Assembly (NCBI GenBank): GCA_029266795.1
Contig: JAQSWE010000034.1
Coordinates: forward strand, 1 to 19,060
Reading direction: 5' to 3'
DNA length: 19,060 nt
DNA from: Alphaproteobacteria bacterium
GTDB lineage: Bacteria; Pseudomonadota; Alphaproteobacteria; Micavibrionales; UBA2020
The position numbers and the translations under genes were made by a program. Below are positions 15,081-19,060 of the stretch, piece after piece; the first letter of the stretch is position 1, and each line of letters begins with the position of its first letter. The notes below the pieces were generated by a model. The model was not told the DNA's origin and did no database searches. It worked only from the letters and a program-made list of their open reading frames with translations.

Positions 15081-15865
15081 CAGGCGGCTCCTGCTGCGTT
15101 TTTATGGGCGGGTTCGTTCTGCACCGCGCGCATGCGGGTGCCTTGGAAGTATTCCTTGATCTGCGGATGATCTTTTTTCATCATTTCCTCGATCGTGCCA
15201 GTGACGATTTTCTTGTCGATGATCATGGCGATGCGGTCACAGACATTCACCAGCGTGTCGAGATCGTGAGTGATGATAAGGACGCTGAGTTCCAGCACAT
15301 GGCTCAGCTGCAGGATAAGGTCGTCGAATGCGGCGGCTGCCACCGGATCAAGCCCTGCCGTGGGCTCATCGAGAAACAGTATTTCCGGGTCGAGCGCCAG
15401 CGAGCGTGCGATCCCTGCCCGCTTCGCCATGCCGCCCGATAGCTCGGACGGCTTCTTCGTCGCGGTTTCGGGCTTTAGCCCCACGGCATGCAACTTGAAG
15501 AGCGCGAGGCTCTTAATATCCTTTTCCGAAAGGTCGGTATGCTCGCGGAGCGGCAGGCTGATATTGTCGAGCACGTTAAAACCGGAAAACAGCGCGCCGT
15601 CCTGAAACAGCACGCCCCATTTTTTTGCCATTTCTTTCTTCTGGGCATCATCCATGTCGCTGACATCAGTGCCGCCCACAATAACGGTACCGGCATTCGG
15701 CTTGTGCAGACCGAGCAGCGTGCGCAGCAGCACGGATTTCCCTGAACCTGAACCGCCGACGAGTCCGAGTATTTCGCCTTTTTCCAGCGTCAGGTCGAGC
15801 CCGTCATGCACAACCTGACTACCGAATTTGTTGACGATGCCATGCGCTTCGATGACGGCTGCCAT
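15080..15865 (-). CDS. mlaF: MlaF-like ABC transporter ATP-binding protein
   Basis: 261-residue ABC ATPase with complete motifs: Walker A G-G-S-G-S-G-K-S (37-44), Q-loop F-Q-D-G-A-L, signature L-S-G-G-M-A-K-R, Walker B I-L-F-L-D-E-P and switch His in I-I-T-H-D. The L-F-Q-D-G-A-L-F and L-S-G-G-M patterns are those of the MlaF/Mkl subfamily rather than of sugar or metal importers. It energises the STAS-MlaE permease encoded just upstream (stop and start directly abut) for retrograde or anterograde phospholipid transport. Confidence 0.94.
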   Translation of the reverse strand: MAAVIEAHGIVNKFGSQVVHDGLDLTLEKGEILGLVGGSGSGKSVLLRTLLGLHKPNAGTVIVGGTDVSDMDDAQKKEMAKKWGVLFQDGALFSGFNVLDNISLPLREHTDLSEKDIKSLALFKLHAVGLKPETATKKPSELSGGMAKRAGIARSLALDPEILFLDEPTAGLDPVAAAAFDDLILQLSHVLELSVLIITHDLDTLVNVCDRIAMIIDKKIVTGTIEEMMKKDHPQIKEYFQGTRMRAVQNEPAHKNAAGAA

Positions 15866-16954
15866 TTACAACCCCATCTTTGCAAAAATGATGGAGAACA
15901 GCGCATCCGCCATAATGACGAGGAAGATGGACTGCACAACCGCAAGCGTCGTCAGTTTGCCAACATTTTCAGCGGAGCCTTTTGCGTTGATGCCCTGATA
16001 GGCGCAAATGGCGGTGATGAGCAGCGCGAAAACCGGCGCCTTGATCATACCGATAAAGAACATCTCTGGCGTCGCAACCTCGTGAACGCGCGCGAGAAAC
16101 GTGCTCATCGGCAGGTCAAGCTGAGTTACCGACATGACGCCGCAACCGACAAGGCCGACCAGTGTTGCGAAAAAAGTAAGCGCCGGCAGCGTTATGAGGA
16201 GAGCGATGAGGCGCGGCACAACAAGCGTCTCGATCGGGTCGAGGCCCATGGTCTTGAGCGCATCCACTTCGCCGCGCATCTTCATCACGCCGATTTCGGC
16301 GGCAAAGGCACTGCCGGAGCGTCCCGCGAACATAATCGCCGTTGTCAGCACCGCCATCTCCCGCAACAACGATATGACGGTCAGGTCGATCGTGAAAATA
16401 TCTGCGCCGAATTTCTTTAACTGAGTCGCGCCCTGATAGGAAATCACCATCGAAATGCCGAAACCGAGCAAGCCGATAATCGGTAATGCCTGAACGCCGG
16501 TTTCATGAATATGGCGCGTAATTGCCGGCAGCCTGAAATGGCTGGGCTGCGCCAGGTTGCGAAAGAGTCGGATGAAGACTTCGCCGAGAAAGGAAAATAG
16601 CGAGAACAGAAATGTACAGGCGTCAACGGCGCGCTTGCCGACATTGATAAAAAACTGCACGGGCCAGATAGCTCCCGGTTTCCGCGCGGGCTCTAGTTGC
16701 TCATCGGGGACGAATTCCATCAGCGTCTGCTGGCGCTCCGACATATTCGCGATTTTGATTTTGGAGAAATATTTCTGGATGAGCCACGCGCCGGCTGTAT
16801 CGAGTTTGCCGAGACTGCTGGCATCGATCTCGGCGGGCTTGCGGTCATGGGAATGCACGGCGGCTTCGATGGCAGCTGCGTTGCCGACAGTCCAATCCCC
16901 TTTCAGGGCGAGTGTGCTGTGGCCTTGTGATGTCCGGTCTTCAAGAAACTCCAT
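15866..16954 (-). CDS. mlaE: MlaE-like ABC permease with N-terminal STAS domain
   Basis: 362 residues. The first 95 or so form a STAS domain (L-A-L-K-G-D-W-T-V-G-N-A-A; D-A-S-S-L-G-K-L-D-T-A-G-A-W-L), equivalent to the separate MlaB protein of E. coli. The rest is an MlaE/YrbE permease with about five to six membrane helices and the conserved G-R-S-G-S-A-F-A-A-E-I-G-V-M-K-M...E-V-D-A-L-K-T-M-G-L-D-P segment near 220-250. This MlaB-MlaE fusion is the common alphaproteobacterial arrangement. First gene of the four-gene operon; ATG 16954 follows an AGAAGGG Shine-Dalgarno. Confidence 0.93.
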   Translation of the reverse strand: MEFLEDRTSQGHSTLALKGDWTVGNAAAIEAAVHSHDRKPAEIDASSLGKLDTAGAWLIQKYFSKIKIANMSERQQTLMEFVPDEQLEPARKPGAIWPVQFFINVGKRAVDACTFLFSLFSFLGEVFIRLFRNLAQPSHFRLPAITRHIHETGVQALPIIGLLGFGISMVISYQGATQLKKFGADIFTIDLTVISLLREMAVLTTAIMFAGRSGSAFAAEIGVMKMRGEVDALKTMGLDPIETLVVPRLIALLITLPALTFFATLVGLVGCGVMSVTQLDLPMSTFLARVHEVATPEMFFIGMIKAPVFALLITAICAYQGINAKGSAENVGKLTTLAVVQSIFLVIMADALFSIIFAKMGL

Positions 16955-16999
16955 TGTCGCCCTTCTCGCGCGGCATGTGGCTTATCGGGACGCCAATGC

Positions 17000-17029
17000 A
17001 TTATAAGGGCTTACAGTTCCGGATGTCAT
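17000..17029 (-). promoter_or_regulatory. Sigma70-type promoter of the Mla-like operon
   Basis: Minus-strand ATGACA (17029-17024, 5 of 6 with TTGACA), an 18-bp spacer and a perfect TATAAT (17005-17000). Transcription would start near 16993, about 40 nt before ATG 16954. It lies just after the cold-shock terminator. A GGAAC at 17020-17016 overlaps the spacer but lacks a proper EcfG -10. Confidence 0.65.
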
Positions 17030-17054
17030 GCAGCCAATGGAATGTGTTCGTATG

Positions 17055-17087
17055 AAAAAAACCCCGGCACTTGCGCACCGGGGTTTT
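17055..17087 (-). terminator. Rho-independent terminator of the cold-shock gene
   Basis: CCCCGG (17062-17067) pairs with CCGGGG (17078-17083) around a 10-nt loop, with flanking A and T tracts extending the stem. On the minus strand it is followed by seven T residues (17061-17055), so it ends cspA transcription; the plus-strand side also has TTTT. Confidence 0.85.
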
Positions 17088-17109
17088 GATCTTGTAACCG
17101 TTAAGACGC

Positions 17110-17313
17110 TTACGCGGCTTTCAGGTTGCCTGCTGCGGATTTGCCGCGCTCAGTCACGATGTCGTAAGACACTTTCTGACCTTCGTTCAAGCCGCGCAGA
17201 CCTGCTTTTTCAACTGCGGAGATGTGAACGAACACATCAGCGCCGCCGTCATCAGGCTGGATGAAGCCGAAGCCTTTTTGCGCGTTAAACCATTTCACTG
17301 TACCTGTAGCCAT
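17110..17313 (-). CDS. cspA: Cold-shock protein
   Basis: 67-residue single cold-shock domain. It has the RNA-binding motifs K-G-F-G-F-I (13-18) and V-F-V-H-I (27-31), the W-F-N after the first strand and a G-Q-K-V-S-Y strand. It binds single-stranded RNA and acts as an RNA chaperone, in cold or general growth adaptation. Start ATG 17313 follows a strong AAGGAG. The leader is long (about 130 nt by the predicted promoter) with hairpins, as usual for csp genes. Monocistronic, with its own promoter and terminator. Confidence 0.97.
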   Translation of the reverse strand: MATGTVKWFNAQKGFGFIQPDDGGADVFVHISAVEKAGLRGLNEGQKVSYDIVTERGKSAAGNLKAA

Positions 17314-17334
17314 ATTAAGTCTCCTTCAAGTAAC

Positions 17335-17370
17335 GCACTTCCGTGCATAAGGACCGGACAACCATTGTCC
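17335..17370 (-). other. Hairpins in the cold-shock mRNA leader
   Basis: Two small inverted repeats lie in the untranslated leader. GGACAA (17356-17361) with TTGTCC (17365-17370) forms a 6-bp stem with a 3-nt loop, and GCAC (17335-17338) with GTGC (17343-17346) forms a short stem with a 4-nt loop (GGAA on the mRNA strand). They sit 20-60 nt before the start codon, where csp leaders often fold to control translation with temperature. Function inferred only. Confidence 0.4.
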
Positions 17371-17449
17371 ATTCCTGATATCCGAAAATCAGCGTCGTCT
17401 TGTAGAGCCTTGCGGGTCTCAAACAGGCAGAACTCGGAACTCGAATAAT

Positions 17450-17545
17450 AATATACGTTATTCGCTGAAATCGTAAAGAGGTTTTGCATACATTAGAAAA
17501 ATGCTATAACTATCTGTAATATATTAATATATATCTAAATAAAAG
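17450..17545 (-). promoter_or_regulatory. Probable cold-shock promoter with AT-rich upstream stretch
   Basis: Minus-strand TTTACG (17477-17472), a 16-bp spacer and TATATT (17455-17450), with the start point near 17443. From about 17480 to 17545 the DNA is strikingly AT-rich (runs of TA and AT), in the position of an UP element. This region and the leader make up the longest gene-free stretch of the window (17314-17596); nothing else was seen in it apart from the following terminator. Confidence 0.45.
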
Positions 17546-17575
17546 AAAACTCCCGCTTTGAAAAGCGGGAGTTTT
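17541..17575 (-). terminator. Rho-independent terminator of the PhnA-like gene
   Basis: A 13-bp stem (17546-17558 with 17563-17575) closes a TGAA loop and carries A and T tracts at its two ends, so it could work in both directions. It begins about 20 nt after the stop of the PhnA-like gene; on the minus strand the stem ends in TTTT and runs on into TCTTTT. Confidence 0.85.
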
Positions 17576-17596
17576 CCTTTGAAGATTCGGGACGGA

Positions 17597-18511
17597 TTAG
17601 CTGCGGATCGGGTCGTAGGAGACCGGATCGTCGCGATGCATGCCGCCAAGCGCTGCAGCAACAGCTGCGATAAACGCACCCACCAGCAACGACAATGCGG
17701 TGAAGATCGAGAATGCAGCAGAGGCTTTACGGGCCTTTTCCGCCTTCTCTTTCGCTTCCGCCTTCATCGCGCCCAGTTTAGCGACAGTGGCGTCAACGCG
17801 AGTCAGCGCTTCTTCTTGCGTGATGCCGGTTTTGGCTACAACGACGCTCGCAACATATTCACGATCAGCTGCGGGGAATTCCGCGGCCGTCATGCTGTTG
17901 CGGAAGATGCCGCCGATTTCACGGCGCGCGCCTTCATCGGTGGCAGCGACGCCCGGCTGCGGGGAACGCAGAAGAGCGTCAATGTCATAGGCCATGGCGT
18001 CAAAGCCAGGAGCACCACGTGCGGGACCGGGCGCATGCATTGCAGCAGCACCGCCGGCAGCACCTGCGGAGATCACCGCCGTTGCAGCTTTTGCGCCGCC
18101 ACCCACGAGCGAACCCATGGCGGAAGCCAGCAGGGTCGCCGTCAGGAGCGTTGCCGCGGCCCATGCAAGAAAACCATGTGCCGTATCGCGGAAGAAGATT
18201 TCATCGCGTCCGGTCTGGACGTTTGATCCCCGCAGGCGACCGGCAAGATAGCCGCCAAGACCAGCGGAAGCCCATTGCATCGCAACCATCCAGGCAGCAG
18301 CCTTCGTGGTGAACGAAGCGATTGATTCCTGATCGCCGGACCACGGATTAAACGTCGCGATGCCGACGCCGGAACCCAGCGATAGGAGGACAAGGGACAG
18401 AGCCGCAGCACCCGCCGCGCCGCCAATAATAGCGGCCCACGAAACGGAGCATTGGTGATGAGGAGCGGCAATGACGGTATTCCCCGTCGGGGTCGTGATT
18501 GTGTTCTGCAT
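17597..18511 (-). CDS. 'PhnA-like' alphaproteobacterial membrane protein of unknown function
   Basis: 304 residues. A short polar N-terminus precedes V-S-W-A-A-I-I-G-G-A-A-G-A-A, the typical opening of alphaproteobacterial proteins usually labelled 'PhnA-like' though unrelated in evident function to phosphonate metabolism. Hydrophobic helices lie at about 24-50, 70-95, 110-140 and 275-297. A soluble part (about 165-270) ends in a Lys/Glu/Ala-rich, probably coiled-coil helix (A-K-L-G-A-M-K-A-E-A-K-E-K-A-E). Abundant G-x-x-x-G and G-G-A patterns suggest packed membrane helices. It follows the 24-residue peptide gene by 11 nt and shares its EcfG-type promoter, so a role in envelope stress is inferred. 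ATG 18511 has an AGGGGAAG site. Confidence 0.75.
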   Translation of the reverse strand: MQNTITTPTGNTVIAAPHHQCSVSWAAIIGGAAGAAALSLVLLSLGSGVGIATFNPWSGDQESIASFTTKAAAWMVAMQWASAGLGGYLAGRLRGSNVQTGRDEIFFRDTAHGFLAWAAATLLTATLLASAMGSLVGGGAKAATAVISAGAAGGAAAMHAPGPARGAPGFDAMAYDIDALLRSPQPGVAATDEGARREIGGIFRNSMTAAEFPAADREYVASVVVAKTGITQEEALTRVDATVAKLGAMKAEAKEKAEKARKASAAFSIFTALSLLVGAFIAAVAAALGGMHRDDPVSYDPIRS

Positions 18512-18522
18512 GTTGCTTCCCC

Positions 18523-18597
18523 TTAGGTCAGGATTGCGAGAAGCAGGATGATCGGAAGCGGAATGCCAAGAAGCCAGAGAAGAATGCCACGGCCCAT
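18523..18597 (-). CDS. Small hydrophobic membrane peptide, 24 residues
   Basis: A short ORF from ATG 18597 to TAA 18525-18523. It starts M-G-R-G-I-L-L-W-L-L-G-I-P and continues P-I-I-L-L-L-A before a final Leu-Thr, i.e. a tiny basic start and one membrane helix with a Pro pair in the middle. Peptides opening MGRGxLLWLLG are familiar as annotated small hypothetical proteins in alphaproteobacteria. The Shine-Dalgarno AAAGGAGACTTATT directly before the ATG is very strong and nearly the same as that of the cold-shock gene. It is the first gene after a consensus EcfG promoter and 11 nt before the PhnA-like gene. Coding status rests on start, RBS, context and recognisable sequence. Confidence 0.75.
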   Translation of the reverse strand: MGRGILLWLLGIPLPIILLLAILT

Positions 18598-18640
18598 AAT
18601 AAGTCTCCTTTGAGGGTTTGTTAAAACGTACGAAACCCCC

Positions 18641-18665
18641 AACGCGCGAAGAATAATCAGGTTCC
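18641..18665 (-). promoter_or_regulatory. EcfG-type promoter, perfect consensus, of the small peptide and PhnA-like genes
   Basis: Minus-strand GGAAC (18665-18661), 16 nt, CGTT (18644-18641): an exact match to the EcfG consensus. The start point would be near 18634, about 37 nt before ATG 18597. The -35 begins 17 nt after the stop of the glycoside hydrolase gene. Confidence 0.85.
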
Positions 18666-18681
18666 CTTTATTAACAAGGAA

Positions 18682-19060
18682 CTAGCGGTTGTCGGGGCGC
18701 TGCGCAGGTGACGCAGGCCGTGCGGTGGCAGGTTTAGCCGTGATATCCCGGATAAACTGCGCTTCTGCCGCCACATAAGGGGTGTGGTCGCTACGGAATA
18801 TCTCGTGGAACCACTGCTTTGGCTCCGCCTCGTACGGCTTTTGCCAGCTGTCCCATGGCAGATGAGTCTGCGCCCTGCCCTGCACGAAGCCCCAGTTGAA
18901 GGCGGCAACCTTGTGTTCTTTGGCAACCGGCAGGATAGCCTCGAAAGTGCTGCCAAGGGTACGGGCCATGTATTCGGTCAGCATCAGCGGGCGTTTATGC
19001 TGGTCTGCGAGATATTTCAGGCGGCGTTCGAAATCATCGGCGGGGGCATAGTTGTGGAAC
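18682..19060 (-). CDS. Probable glycoside hydrolase, C-terminal end only
   Basis: The frame is open from the right window edge (first full codon at 19059) to TAG 18684-18682, about 125 residues. It begins F-H-N-Y-A-P and contains R-P-L-M-L-T-E-Y-M-A-R (Glu in the position of a family-5-type catalytic nucleophile), F-N-W-G-F-V-Q-G-R, then P-W-D-S-W and W-F-H-E-I-F-R-S-D-H-T-P-Y. This pattern is that of cellulase/1,4-beta-xylanase-like GH proteins of clan A, so the call is a beta-glycosidase with unknown substrate. A Pro/Ala-rich tail of about 20 residues ends it. The N-terminal part and any signal peptide lie outside the window. Confidence 0.7.
   Translation of the reverse strand, partial: FHNYAPADDFERRLKYLADQHKRPLMLTEYMARTLGSTFEAILPVAKEHKVAAFNWGFVQGRAQTHLPWDSWQKPYEAEPKQWFHEIFRSDHTPYVAAEAQFIRDITAKPATARPASPAQRPDNR

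Noticed and set aside
16999..17020. GGAAC at 17020-17016 as an EcfG promoter for the Mla operon
   Set aside because: The -10 would be CATT at 17 nt, not CGTT or TGTT; the overlapping TATAAT promoter is better.
18612..18640. GGGTTT/AAACCC inverted repeat in front of the 24-residue peptide
   Set aside because: Long loop and no T tract on either side; it lies in the promoter leader and is not a convincing terminator.
1..19060. tRNA, rRNA, CRISPR, transposase or phage genes
   Set aside because: None seen in any part of the window; gene order and style are uniform and chromosomal.

Overview
The window looks like part of an alphaproteobacterial chromosome of moderate GC. The lineage is inferred from three things: the gene set (a STAS-MlaE/MlaF/MlaD/auxiliary-lipoprotein operon, a 'PhnA-like' membrane protein, an FAD-Rieske oxidoreductase), several promoters matching the alphaproteobacterial general-stress sigma factor EcfG (GGAAC-N16-[C/T]GTT), and dense operons with 1-14 nt overlaps. 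Almost everything is on the minus strand; only a TetR regulator and a lipoprotein hydrolase are on the plus strand. No rRNA, tRNA, IS element or CRISPR was seen, and no intergenic gap exceeds about 285 nt.

Positions 1-7711 hold one tightly packed minus-strand operon of nine genes. In transcription order they are: NAD/FAD oxidoreductase, DUF1365, CFA-type fatty-acid methyltransferase, chalcone-isomerase-like protein, DUF3833 lipoprotein, isoprenylcysteine-methyltransferase-like membrane protein, tryptophan 2,3-dioxygenase (kynA), DNA photolyase and ygfZ (cut by the window edge). The FAD/DUF1365/CFA/DUF3833/photolyase core resembles clusters tied in other proteobacteria to light or singlet-oxygen response and membrane-lipid modification. 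kynA and ygfZ are unusual passengers. Three of the nine genes carry apparent internal deletions: photolyase and DUF1365 are also frameshifted, and DUF3833 is shortened in frame. The operon is therefore either decaying or misassembled.

Positions 7712-7810 are a compact divergent control region. A perfect 19-bp palindrome fills the spacer of a good leftward sigma70-type promoter and overlaps the -10 of the rightward tetR promoter. The TetR protein (7811-8461) is thus the likely repressor of the nine-gene operon and of itself. A lipoprotein alpha/beta hydrolase follows it directly.

Positions 9330-12838 carry an FAD-Rieske oxidoreductase, an EEP-family hydrolase and a phospholipase-D/cardiolipin-synthase-like protein, possibly one stress operon with an EcfG-type promoter upstream of the PLD gene. 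Next come a YflT/GSP17M-like stress protein (12964-13464) with its own EcfG-type promoter, then a four-gene Mla-type lipid-transport operon (13543-16954) with a sigma70-type promoter. A cold-shock protein with a roughly 130-nt leader follows (17110-17313). After it come a PhnA-like membrane protein and a 24-residue hydrophobic peptide sharing a perfect-consensus EcfG promoter. The right edge holds the C-terminal end of a probable glycoside hydrolase.

Taken together the window is themed on envelope lipid maintenance and stress: light/oxidative lipid modification under TetR, and general-stress (EcfG) control of membrane and stress proteins.
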